A DNA stretch of 28,836 nucleotides. Source: JBCCSZ01 sp039199225. GTDB taxonomy: Bacteria; Bacteroidota; Bacteroidia; Chitinophagales; Saprospiraceae. The stretch lies in contig JBCCSZ010000061.1 of the NCBI GenBank assembly GCA_039199225.1, positions 1 through 28,836 on the forward strand, given 5' to 3'. Below, piece by piece: positions 20,704-28,747 of the stretch. A program made the translations under genes and the position numbers. How positions within the stretch are numbered: the first letter of the stretch is position 1; each line of letters begins with the position of its first letter. Below the pieces are notes generated by a model that saw nothing but the letters and a program-made list of their open reading frames with translations, was not told where the DNA came from and searched no databases.

Positions 20704-23166
20704 ATGAAAAAAATAGCTGTCCGAGGCCAAATAATACGGCTGCCGATTTTTACCCTATTAGTATTACTGAATATGACAAAATTTATACAAGCACAAGAGA
20801 ATCCAGGTTATCAGATGCCCCCAAAAGCCATTAGTGATCTGATAGATGCTCCACCAACACCAGCAGCCAGCCTCAGTCCCTCCAACAAATGGATGCTGTT
20901 ACTCGACCGACCCAATCTACCCGCCATCGAAGAAGTAGCGCAAGAAGAATTGCGGCTGGCAGGTATACGAATCAACCCCCGAAAAAATGGCTCCAGCCGT
21001 GCTTTTTACTACAATGGCATGAAACTGCGCCAACTCGACGGCGGAGAGGCAAAGCCCATCAGCGGGATGCCCAAAAAGCTGAAGATCGAAAATGTACGCT
21101 GGTCGCCAGATGGCTCCAAGATCGGATTCACCATCACCAAACACAATGGCCTAGAACTTTGGGTGACCGATGCAGAGACACTGAGCGCCAAACGCCTCAG
21201 CGAAGCTGTCGTCAATGACGCCATATCCGGATTGCCCTTCCGATGGATATCAGATAGCAAAACGATCATTTATAAGTCTGTATTAGCCGACAGGGGCTCA
21301 AGCCCGGAACAGCCCAGCATCCCAAGCGGACCGACCATACAACAGAATATTGGCAAATCGGCCCCGGTGCGTACCTACCAGGATCTGCTGAAAAACCCCT
21401 TTGACGAATCACTCTTTGAATATTATACCTATTCTCAACTCGTAGTTGTAAATGTCGAAACCGGACAATCCAAGCCCTTCGGACCTGCCGGCATCGTCAA
21501 GGATTTCAGTCCCTCGCCCAATGGCCAGTACGTCATGGTCAACACCATTCACCGGCCTTTCTCCTATATCGTTCCACAAAGTCGCTTTCCATACCGAGTA
21601 GAAGTGTACGATCGGGAAGGGCAACTGGTCAGTAAAATCGCAGACATTCCCATAGCAGAAAACATCCCAAAGGGCTTTGGAGCCGTTCGTACCGGGCCTC
21701 GCAATTTCAGCTGGCGCGCCGATGCACCCGCTAGTCTTTACTGGGTAGAGGCTCAAGACGAAGGCGATCCCAAGAAAGAAGCAGCCATCAGAGATCAGCT
21801 GTACAGCTTGGCAGCTCCCTTCGATGGTCAAGCAGAAAAGGGGATTTCTTTTCGCCTGCGTTTCGGTGGCATCATCTGGGGAAATGGCAAATTGGCCATG
21901 GCCAACGAGTGGTGGTGGACCAACCGCCAACAAATTACCAGCCACTGGCAACCCGATCATCCGGAAAAGGGCAAAACCACCCTTTTTGATCGCTCATGGG
22001 AAGATCGATACAACGACCCCGGCTCCTTCGAAACCCACGTCAACGAGTATGGCCGCTTTGTTTTGATGACGGATAAGAGCGGTCAAAAGCTATATATGGC
22101 CGGACAGGGTGCTTCGCCAGAGGGCAATCGGCCTTTTGTCGATCAGTACGATCTGACCACCAAGCAATCTACCCGCCTTTGGCGCTCCAAAGCACCTTAT
22201 TACGAGTATCCACTTTCGATTATAGACAAAGACAAAGGCTTGATTCTCACTCGGCGCGAATCCAGAGAAGATCCACCCAACTACTTTTTGCGCCAGTTGA
22301 AAACCGACAAGCTGGAACAAGTCACGCAATTCAAGAATCCCTACGAATCTTTGAAAGACATAAAGAAAGAGCTGATTCGCTACAAAAGGGACGATGGCGT
22401 CGAGCTGACAGGGACACTCTACCTCCCTCCCGGCTATGATAAAGAGCGCGACGGACGCTTGCCGGTGTTCATGTGGGCCTACCCACGCGAGTTCAAAAGT
22501 GCTGATGCTGCAGGGCAGGTGACAGATTCTCCCTACGAATTTCCACGAATTGGCTGGTGGTCTCCACTGCTTTGGGTCACCCAGGGATTCGCCGTTTTGG
22601 ACGATTTCAGCATGCCCATCATTGGCGAAGGAGAGGAAGAACCCAATGAGACTTTCATCGAGCAATTGCGCTCGGGGGCAGAGGCGGCCGTTCGAAAACT
22701 GGACGAAATGGGCATCGCCGACACCAAACGCCTCGGAGTAGGCGGCCATTCCTACGGGGCTTTTATGACGGCCAACCTCATGGCACATACCGACATATTC
22801 GCTGCTGGTATCGCTCGCAGTGGCGCTTACAACCGGACATTGACCCCCTTCGGCTTTCAATCAGAAGAACGCACCTTCTGGGAGGCTTCAGAAACTTACT
22901 TCAAAATGTCACCATTCATGCATGCCGATAAGATCAAAGAACCTCTGCTGCTCATTCATGGTGAGGCCGACAACAACTCAGGCACCTATCCGATGCAAAG
23001 CGAGCGCTTCTATGCGGCAATGAAGGGACATGGTGCGACCGTGCGTTTGGTGATGCTGCCACACGAAAGTCACGGTTATCGCGCCAGAGAATCCGTTATG
23101 CATATGCTTTGGGAAATGACCAATTGGTTGGATAAATATGTGAAAAAGAAAGAATTGCAGCCTTAA
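20704..23166 (+). CDS. Secreted S9-family (prolyl oligopeptidase clan) serine peptidase
   Basis: The product is 820 residues with a signal peptide (about 1-31, 'LPIFTLLVLLNMTKFIQA'). The N-terminal half is a propeller: 'VRWSPDGSKIGFTITKHNG', 'FSPSPNGQYVMVNT', 'FSWRADAPASLYWVEAQDEGD'. The alpha/beta-hydrolase domain starts near 560 ('IRYKRDDGVELTGTLYLPPGY'). The catalytic triad is visible as Ser683 ('GVGGHSYGAFM'), Asp756 ('IHGEADNNSGTYP') and His790 ('PHESHGYRA'). The length and the 'GTYPMQSERFYAAMKGHG' segment suggest the S9C/S9D (acylaminoacyl or glutamyl peptidase-like) side rather than DPP4. It probably releases small peptides in the periplasm or outside the cell. A hairpin follows the stop. 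The start is the ATG at 20704, directly preceding MKKIAVRG, with no serious rival. Confidence 0.93.
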   Translation: MKKIAVRGQIIRLPIFTLLVLLNMTKFIQAQENPGYQMPPKAISDLIDAPPTPAASLSPSNKWMLLLDRPNLPAIEEVAQEELRLAGIRINPRKNGSSRAFYYNGMKLRQLDGGEAKPISGMPKKLKIENVRWSPDGSKIGFTITKHNGLELWVTDAETLSAKRLSEAVVNDAISGLPFRWISDSKTIIYKSVLADRGSSPEQPSIPSGPTIQQNIGKSAPVRTYQDLLKNPFDESLFEYYTYSQLVVVNVETGQSKPFGPAGIVKDFSPSPNGQYVMVNTIHRPFSYIVPQSRFPYRVEVYDREGQLVSKIADIPIAENIPKGFGAVRTGPRNFSWRADAPASLYWVEAQDEGDPKKEAAIRDQLYSLAAPFDGQAEKGISFRLRFGGIIWGNGKLAMANEWWWTNRQQITSHWQPDHPEKGKTTLFDRSWEDRYNDPGSFETHVNEYGRFVLMTDKSGQKLYMAGQGASPEGNRPFVDQYDLTTKQSTRLWRSKAPYYEYPLSIIDKDKGLILTRRESREDPPNYFLRQLKTDKLEQVTQFKNPYESLKDIKKELIRYKRDDGVELTGTLYLPPGYDKERDGRLPVFMWAYPREFKSADAAGQVTDSPYEFPRIGWWSPLLWVTQGFAVLDDFSMPIIGEGEEEPNETFIEQLRSGAEAAVRKLDEMGIADTKRLGVGGHSYGAFMTANLMAHTDIFAAGIARSGAYNRTLTPFGFQSEERTFWEASETYFKMSPFMHADKIKEPLLLIHGEADNNSGTYPMQSERFYAAMKGHGATVRLVMLPHESHGYRARESVMHMLWEMTNWLDKYVKKKELQP

Positions 23167-23174
23167 TTTGTCAC

Positions 23175-23222
23175 TTTCAACCGGCTTTTTGAGTACCACA
23201 TTGCAAGAAAGGCCGGTTGAAA
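23175..23222. terminator. Long hairpin after the S9 peptidase gene
   Basis: TTTCAACCGGC (23175-23185) pairs perfectly over 11 bp with GCCGGTTGAAA (23212-23222), and adjacent CTTTTTG/CAAGAAAG pairs partly extend the stem. It lies 8 bp past the stop. No T-run follows on the plus strand, so it may act as a 3'-end stabiliser or a non-canonical terminator. The remaining 196 bp up to 23418 show no gene. Confidence 0.5.
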
Positions 23223-23418
23223 GGACCCAGAATGTCTTATTTCTCCTACCAAAAGTCCATCCCGCCTCTTTTACATTTCTATGCTTTCCTCTTATGATAT
23301 GGTGGATGTTTTTAAAATGTCAACCGTAATTATGTCACGAAATGTGGCTTGGCCTACTTTATTATCCAGTCATTAAAGAAGATGTTGTATGGTGTTATCA
23401 AACTAAATCATTAATTAT

Positions 23419-24105
23419 ATGAGAAGAACACCCGGCAAAGCTACTTTTATCCTCCTTTGTTTGATGCTGTTTGGCATAAGCTGGCAAAGCCTCCAGGCAA
23501 GCATCATCTACGATGAACCCATTACTGGGGAAGAGTATTCCGTAGGCTTCAAACTCAAATGGAGTACGGCGCAAGAACAGAACTCGCAGTCCTTCGTCAT
23601 CGAAAGATCATTTGACGGCACGAAGTTTACCGACATTGGAACGGTCGAAGCTGCTGGAAACAGCGACCAGGGCCAAAGTTACAGCTTCACTGACCTCGAA
23701 CTGGGGCTGGAAAAAGCTTACTATCGGTTGCGTCAGGTCGACCTGGACGGTAGTTCGAATCTTTCGGAATTTGTCACCTTGTCGAAAACAACCGTACACT
23801 ACTTCATGGTCACCCACAAGGAAGCCTTGGAGAACGGCCTTTTTGAGATTACGTTGGAATCCATTAAGGAAGGAGAGATGCGGTTTTTGCTCAACAATGC
23901 AATGGGTGACATCATCCAAGAAGATCGCCAGCCTTTGAATTATGGCCTCAACACAATGGTTGTCAACCTCGAATTTGAAGCACCTGGTTTCTACAGCGCT
24001 GTCTTCAAGGTGGGCAATGAGTTGGAAACACTCTTTTTGAAACGCGAAGAAGATAAAAATCAGAAGAAGAACGTCGCAGTGAAAAAGAAGAGCAGAGGAT
24101 TCTGA
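23419..24105 (+). CDS. Small secreted FN3-like protein with sorting-domain-like C-terminus and Lys-rich tail
   Basis: The product is 228 residues with a signal peptide (about 1-27, 'ATFILLCLMLFGISWQSLQA'). Residues about 43-122 carry the FN3-type segment often found just before type IX secretion (T9SS) sorting domains: 'LKWSTAQEQNSQSFVIERS', 'DGTKFTDIGTVEAAGNS', 'YYRLRQVDLDGSSNLSEFV'. Residues about 125-208 resemble a type A sorting domain: 'FLLNNAMGDIIQED', 'LNYGLNTMVVNLEFEAPGFYSAVFKVGN', 'LETLFLKRE'. Unusually, the protein has no cargo domain in front, and a basic tail (EEDKNQKKNVAVKKKSRGF, 210-228) follows where sorting domains normally end. It may be exported and stay periplasmic, or be an atypical surface protein; the function is unknown. 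It is monocistronic between two hairpins. Confidence 0.8.
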   Translation: MRRTPGKATFILLCLMLFGISWQSLQASIIYDEPITGEEYSVGFKLKWSTAQEQNSQSFVIERSFDGTKFTDIGTVEAAGNSDQGQSYSFTDLELGLEKAYYRLRQVDLDGSSNLSEFVTLSKTTVHYFMVTHKEALENGLFEITLESIKEGEMRFLLNNAMGDIIQEDRQPLNYGLNTMVVNLEFEAPGFYSAVFKVGNELETLFLKREEDKNQKKNVAVKKKSRGF

Positions 24106-24134
24106 TAAAATATACTTGGATTAAGTGGATAAAA

Positions 24135-24169
24135 GAAAGTCGGCAGCTTTAAGTAAGCTGCCGACTTTC
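24135..24169. terminator. Perfect 15-bp bidirectional terminator
   Basis: GAAAGTCGGCAGCTT (24135-24149) and AAGCTGCCGACTTTC (24155-24169) form a perfect 15-bp stem with a 5-nt loop (TAAGT). It sits between the convergent FN3-like gene (stop 24105) and aspS (stop at 24193), with A/T runs at the stem base usable from both sides. Confidence 0.85.
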
Positions 24170-24192
24170 TGCATTGTGGCCATGGCCAAAAC

Positions 24193-25965
24193 CTATTCTG
24201 CCAATTCCTTGGTCAGTTCGATCCCCAATTCATCAAACTGTTCCTGGTGAATGGCCGAAGGTGCATCGATCATCATATCGCGACCTTGGTTGTTTTTCGG
24301 GAAAGCGATGAAATCGCGGATGGATGATTGTCCATTCATAATCGAACAGAGGCGGTCGAAGCCGAAGGCGATGCCTCCATGGGGTGGCGCACCGTATTCA
24401 AAGGCACCCAACAAAAAGCCAAATTGAGCTTCCGCTTCTTCCTTGGTGAAGCCCAACAGGTCAAAGTTCTTGGATTGCAACTCGCGATCGTGGATCCGAA
24501 TGGAGCCTCCTCCAATTTCCGATCCGTTGATGACCAAGTCATAGGCATCTGCCCGGAGACTTTTCATGGTCTCATGGTCGCCATCCAACATACGACCGAC
24601 ATCTTCTTTTTTGGGCGATGTAAAAGGGTGGTGCATGGCATGGAAGCGCGCAGTTTCTTCGTCCCATTCGAGCAACGGAAAATCCAATACCCAAAGTGGC
24701 TTGAAATCTCCTTCCTTGATGAGGTTCATCCGACGCCCCATTTCCAAGCGCAACTCGTTGAGCTGCTTGCGCGTTTTTTCAGCCTCTCCCGAGAGAATCA
24801 GCAAAAGGTCGCCTTCCTTAGCATTAAATTTTTCAGCCCAAGCCTTCAGGTCTTCGTCCGAATAAAACTTACCAACAGAAGATTTGAAAGTGCCATCTGC
24901 ATTTACTTTGACATAGACCAACCCCTTTGCACCGATCTGTGGGCGCTGCATCCACTCTGTCAGTTTCTTGATGTCTTTATTAGAAAAGGCATTTGCCTGA
25001 CCTTCGGCACAGATACCAACGACCAGCTCGGCATTATCGAATACCGGAAATCCCTTACCCTTGCTCAGCTCGTTGAGCTCTTCGAATTCCATCCCAAAGC
25101 GCAGGTCCGGTTTGTCCGAACCGTAGCGACGCATGGCTTCATCATACGCCATTCGCGGGAAAGGAGGCAGTTCAATCCCCTTGGTCACTTTAAACAGATA
25201 GCGGGTCAAACCTTCGAACGTATTGAGTACATCCTCCTGAGTGACGAAAGCCATCTCGCAGTCAATCTGGGTGAATTCCGGCTGGCGGTCGGCCCGTAAG
25301 TCCTCATCTCTAAAACACTTGACAATTTGGAAATAGCGGTCCATGCCCGCTACCATCAGAATCTGCTTAAAGGTCTGGGGCGACTGAGGAAGGGCGTAGA
25401 ATTGCCCGCGGTTCATCCGACTGGGAACCACAAAGTCGCGCGCGCCCTCGGGCGTACTTTTGATCAAGACAGGTGTTTCAACCTCTACGAATTGCTGATC
25501 TGTCAGGTATTTACGAGTTTCCGTTGCCAGTTTTGAACGGAATATCAGGTTTTCTTTAACTGGATTGCGGCGAATGTCGAGGTAACGGTATTTCATCCGC
25601 AGGTCGTCGCCACCATCAGTTTCATCCTCTATCATAAAAGGTGGTAGCTTCGAAGGGTTGAGTACTTCCAGCTTTTTTACCTCAATTTCAATTTCCCCGG
25701 TTGGGCGATTGAGGTTTTTGTTGCTACGTTCACGAACGATACCGTTGATGCGCAGTACAAACTCCCGCCCCAGCTTTCGGGCTTCCTCACAGAGGTCTGC
25801 ATTGTCATCCATGTTGAACACCAGCTGAGTGATACCATATCTGTCGCGCAGGTCGATGAAGGTCATTCCGCCTAGGTCTCTGCTTTTTTGCAGCCATCCG
25901 CTAAGTGTTACTTCCTCGCCTACGTGGCTCAATCTGAGCTCTCCACAATTGTGTGTCCGGTACAT
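24193..25965 (-). CDS. aspS: Aspartyl-tRNA synthetase
   Basis: The ATG at 25965 is chosen; the frame runs open another 66 codons, but the synthetase begins with 'MYRTHNCGELRLSHVGEEV', the family N-terminus, and a promoter-like box lies at 26002-26009. The product is 590 residues, typical of the bacterial type. Domains: anticodon-binding OB fold (about 1-105, 'VTLSGWLQKSRDLGGMTFIDLRDRYG'), class II core, GAD insertion (about 280-420), and core again. Motif 2 is seen as 'FRDEDLRADRQPEFTQIDCEM' and motif 3 as 'GIAFGFDRL'. It charges tRNA-Asp in the cytoplasm. Nothing is missing. It is divergent from the SLC12-type gene (204 bp between starts) and ends at the 24135-24169 terminator. Whether it is discriminating or also charges tRNA-Asn is not decidable from the window, since no gatCAB genes are present. 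Confidence 0.97.
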   Translation of the reverse strand: MYRTHNCGELRLSHVGEEVTLSGWLQKSRDLGGMTFIDLRDRYGITQLVFNMDDNADLCEEARKLGREFVLRINGIVRERSNKNLNRPTGEIEIEVKKLEVLNPSKLPPFMIEDETDGGDDLRMKYRYLDIRRNPVKENLIFRSKLATETRKYLTDQQFVEVETPVLIKSTPEGARDFVVPSRMNRGQFYALPQSPQTFKQILMVAGMDRYFQIVKCFRDEDLRADRQPEFTQIDCEMAFVTQEDVLNTFEGLTRYLFKVTKGIELPPFPRMAYDEAMRRYGSDKPDLRFGMEFEELNELSKGKGFPVFDNAELVVGICAEGQANAFSNKDIKKLTEWMQRPQIGAKGLVYVKVNADGTFKSSVGKFYSDEDLKAWAEKFNAKEGDLLLILSGEAEKTRKQLNELRLEMGRRMNLIKEGDFKPLWVLDFPLLEWDEETARFHAMHHPFTSPKKEDVGRMLDGDHETMKSLRADAYDLVINGSEIGGGSIRIHDRELQSKNFDLLGFTKEEAEAQFGFLLGAFEYGAPPHGGIAFGFDRLCSIMNGQSSIRDFIAFPKNNQGRDMMIDAPSAIHQEQFDELGIELTKELAE

Positions 25966-26001
25966 GTTTGATTGTATTTTTGGTGAATCAAAAATTTCGT
26001 G

Positions 26002-26009
26002 CAAAAATA
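26002..26009 (-). promoter_or_regulatory. -7 box of aspS
   Basis: The minus strand reads TATTTTTG, a perfect TAnnTTTG match, 36 nt upstream of the aspS ATG. No TTG is present at the -33 spacing. The position supports the start at 25965 rather than 26163. Confidence 0.45.
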
Positions 26010-26169
26010 ATAGAATTTTTATCCTTTCCATTACGAAAGAGGGGACCTTTGGTTGCAGTCTTTGCGCCTGTCTCGTACCTCCTAAAGGATATGAAGCTGA
26101 AACGCCCATCGGCTTTAAAAAATTCCTACCTTGTAGTTTTAATTTGGGACTCTGAGGTATCAAACAAAC

Positions 26170-28554
26170 ATGAGCAGCAAATCTAGTATTCAGAAATTTG
26201 GGACAGCCCCGGTTTTTTTTACTGCCATTTCTACCATCTTGGGCGCCGTCATGTTCCTACGCTTTGGTTTTGCCGTCGGTAACGTCGGATTGCTCGGAAC
26301 CATCGCCATCATTTTGGTGGGTCATGCTGTGACGATTCCTACGGCGATGGCCATTGCCGAATTGGCGACCAATCAGAAGGTAGAAGGTGGTGGAGAATAT
26401 TACATCATATCCAGATCATTTGGCTTGGTCATCGGCTCTTCTATTGGCATAGCACTCTATGTTTCACAGGCCATTAGTGTAGCCTTTTACATCATTGCTT
26501 TTGCCGAAGCCTTTAATCCACTGTTCGACTATTTGAACAGCAATTATCAGTTTCATCCTACCTTGGGCTGGCTGTTGCAGCAAAAGCAGAGCGTCAGTGT
26601 ACCTGCGCTGTTGTTGTTGATGGCTTTGGTATTGTACAAGGGGGCCGACCTGGGGGTCAAGGCATTGTATGTGGTGGTGGTAACCCTCGGCTTGTCGCTT
26701 GTGGCTTTTTTTGCGGGAAGTACCGAATATGGGCGTACCCACCAGTTGGATTTTTTTGCCAAGGTTGGTGACACGCAGCAGGAGGTGGCTCAGATAGATG
26801 CACCAGATAGCAGCTCGATTTACAATGGCTTTTCAGACAGCCTGTTGAATGCACCAGCCGTCATCAAGCCAGCAGCAGAAAAAGCGCCAGCGCCATCGGA
26901 GAAATCCAATCTTCCCATTGGCTTTTTTGCTGTTTTTGCCATCATCTTTCCGGCTTTTACGGGTATGACAGCTGGCGTAGGGCTTTCGGGTGATTTGAGA
27001 AATCCCAGCCGTTCCATCCCACTTGGAACATTGGCAGGTACACTGGGGGGCATGTTTATTTACTTTTTAATTGCTTACAAGCTGTCGACCTCCGCCAGTC
27101 CGGAATCATTGGCAGATACCAGTAGGCTCATTATGGCAGATATTGCCTGGCAAGGCTGGTGGATCATTCCAGTTGGATTGGCTGCCGCGACCATTTCGTC
27201 GGCTCTGGGCTCCATTATGGTTGCTCCTCGTACTTTACAAGCCATTGCTAAAGATCGAATCCTACCTTCCACGGGTTTCAACCAGTGGTTGTCGAAGGGA
27301 AAAGGCCCCAGCGATGAGCCTAGGAATGCTACCTTAATTACGATTGGGATTGCGTTCGTTTTTGTTATGATGGGTGGATTGGACGTAGTGGCTGAGATTA
27401 TTTCGATGTTTTTTATGGTGACCTATGGCTCGCTTTGTTTGATTTCTTTTCTACAACACTTTTCTGCAGACCCAGCTTATCGACCGACTTTCAAATCGCG
27501 ATGGTATGTTTCGCTCTTTGGGGCTTTGGCTTGCTTGGGATTGATGCTGTTTATGAATGCCGCCTATGCCTTGTTAGCGCTCTTGTTGATGGTCATCTTT
27601 TACATACTGGTCAGCCGTTACAATAGCGATAAAAAGAACTTAGCGGTGATTTTTCAAGGGGTGATTTTTCAATTAAGCCGCCGCCTGCAGGTATTTCTGC
27701 AAAAGGCCAATAAAGAGCAAAACAGGAGTTGGCGACCTTCTGTTGTTTGTATTTCGGAGAGCTCCTTTAAGCGTTTTGCCGCATTCGATTTGCTGAGGTG
27801 GATTTCACAGACCTATGGTTTTGGTACCTACATCCACAAGATCACTGGCTATTTATCCAGGTCGACCAATCGGGAAGCACACCAGGCCAAAGACCGTCTA
27901 ATTAAGATGGCAGAGAACAGCAACAGCAATATCTATGTCGATACCTTGATAAGTCCTTCTTACACCTCAGCCATTGCTCAAGTTATTCAACTTCCTGGGA
28001 TTTCGGGTACAGATAATAATCTATTGATGTTTGAGTATTCGAAATCAAAACCGGATAATCTTACCAACATCATCGACAACTATAAATTGATGACTTCTGT
28101 CGATTTCGATGTAGTGATCGTGGGAGGTAGTGAGCGAGGGTATGGCTTCAAAAAATCCATCCACGTCTGGATTACTGCCAGTGATTATGACAATGCCAAC
28201 TTGATGATTTTATTGGCCTATATCATATTGGGACATAAAGAATGGAATAGGGGGTTCATTAAAATATTTGCCATCTATCCAGAGGCTACCTGCCAGGAAG
28301 AACGGGAGCAACTGTTCAGCTTGATCGAACAAGGACAACTACCCATCTCCTCACAAAATATTCAAGTGATTCCTCAAAAGGCGGGTATTGATACGCGTAC
28401 CATCATAAAAGAAAAATCTGGTGACGCAGACTTGAGCATTCTAGGCTTCAGAGGTGAGGCCATCAAGCAAATTGGCGCAGCTCTTTTTGAGGGATACGAT
28501 GAAATTGGCAATACTGTATTTGTTAGTGCTGCTAAGAGAAAGATCATTAAGTAA
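26170..28554 (+). CDS. SLC12-type cation-chloride cotransporter homologue (APC superfamily)
   Basis: The product is 794 residues. The N-terminal ~480 residues form an APC-fold permease of about 12 TM helices with SLC12 signatures: 'APVFFTAISTILGAVMFLRFG' (13-33), 'VEGGGEYYIISRSFG' and 'FPAFTGMTAGVGLSGDLRNPSRSIPLGT' (260-287). These match eukaryotic NKCC/KCC helices 1 and 6. A soluble Ala/Pro/Ser-rich segment (about 188-247) separates the fifth and sixth helices. The C-terminal ~300 residues are cytosolic, alpha/beta, and resemble the SLC12 C-terminal regulatory domain ('HVWITASDYDNANLMILLAYII', 'ADLSILGFRG'). In eukaryotes this family couples Na+/K+ and Cl- transport; in bacteria the substrate is largely untested and could be amino acids. 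The start is the ATG at 26170. A weak TACCTTGT box lies at 26127-26134. The 58 bases after the stop up to 28612 hold nothing recognisable. Confidence 0.88.
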   Translation: MSSKSSIQKFGTAPVFFTAISTILGAVMFLRFGFAVGNVGLLGTIAIILVGHAVTIPTAMAIAELATNQKVEGGGEYYIISRSFGLVIGSSIGIALYVSQAISVAFYIIAFAEAFNPLFDYLNSNYQFHPTLGWLLQQKQSVSVPALLLLMALVLYKGADLGVKALYVVVVTLGLSLVAFFAGSTEYGRTHQLDFFAKVGDTQQEVAQIDAPDSSSIYNGFSDSLLNAPAVIKPAAEKAPAPSEKSNLPIGFFAVFAIIFPAFTGMTAGVGLSGDLRNPSRSIPLGTLAGTLGGMFIYFLIAYKLSTSASPESLADTSRLIMADIAWQGWWIIPVGLAAATISSALGSIMVAPRTLQAIAKDRILPSTGFNQWLSKGKGPSDEPRNATLITIGIAFVFVMMGGLDVVAEIISMFFMVTYGSLCLISFLQHFSADPAYRPTFKSRWYVSLFGALACLGLMLFMNAAYALLALLLMVIFYILVSRYNSDKKNLAVIFQGVIFQLSRRLQVFLQKANKEQNRSWRPSVVCISESSFKRFAAFDLLRWISQTYGFGTYIHKITGYLSRSTNREAHQAKDRLIKMAENSNSNIYVDTLISPSYTSAIAQVIQLPGISGTDNNLLMFEYSKSKPDNLTNIIDNYKLMTSVDFDVVIVGGSERGYGFKKSIHVWITASDYDNANLMILLAYIILGHKEWNRGFIKIFAIYPEATCQEEREQLFSLIEQGQLPISSQNIQVIPQKAGIDTRTIIKEKSGDADLSILGFRGEAIKQIGAALFEGYDEIGNTVFVSAAKRKIIK

Positions 28555-28612
28555 CCCCAAAGGTAGTATCCACTGCTTTCAACAAATCTTTTACTGTTTT
28601 TAGCTATCGAGC

Positions 28613-28747
28613 ATGCTGGGCGGTGCGGATGATTCACTGGAGGCGGCAGCGCAAAGAGAAGCACCCGCGGCTACTCCATCTCCAAATGAGCAAGTTGAGA
28701 GTGTACAAAAAAGTGTGTCATTCAAAAACCTTAACTTAGGATCATGA
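28613..28747 (+). CDS. Short open frame, probably the 5' remnant of a gene interrupted by an insertion sequence
   Basis: A 44-codon frame starts at ATG 28613, 9 codons beyond nothing recognisable and just after an in-frame TAG at 28601. Its first ~28 residues are acidic and Ala-rich ('MLGGADDSLEAAAQREAP'), and its base composition is clearly more GC-rich than the flanks. The last ~16 codons run into the IS-end-like sequence at 28697-28720. Its TGA overlaps the next ATG as ATGA (28744-28747). It is either a host gene cut by the element or chance. I do not recognise the product. Confidence 0.3.
   Translation: MLGGADDSLEAAAQREAPAATPSPNEQVESVQKSVSFKNLNLGS
28697..28720 (+). mobile_element. Possible left terminal end of an IS256-like insertion sequence
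   Basis: The bases from 28697 begin GAGAGTGTACAAAAAAGTG and continue GTCA, resembling terminal inverted repeats of IS256/Mutator-type elements, which often carry a TGTAC-A-run-GTGT pattern. It lies 24 bp before a frame whose N-terminus resembles an IS256 transposase. The right end is outside the window, so the inverted repeat and target duplication cannot be checked. Confidence 0.35.

Noticed and set aside
22090..22860. Open frame on the minus strand (256 codons)
   Set aside because: It is antisense to the S9 peptidase across its catalytic domain; a product of codon bias.
24328..25299. Long open frame on the plus strand (323 codons)
   Set aside because: It is antisense to aspS, a well-conserved essential gene; no domain, no start context.
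25966..26163. 66-codon N-terminal extension of aspS
   Set aside because: Not part of the synthetase family, and a promoter-like box lies within it; the ATG at 25965 is used.
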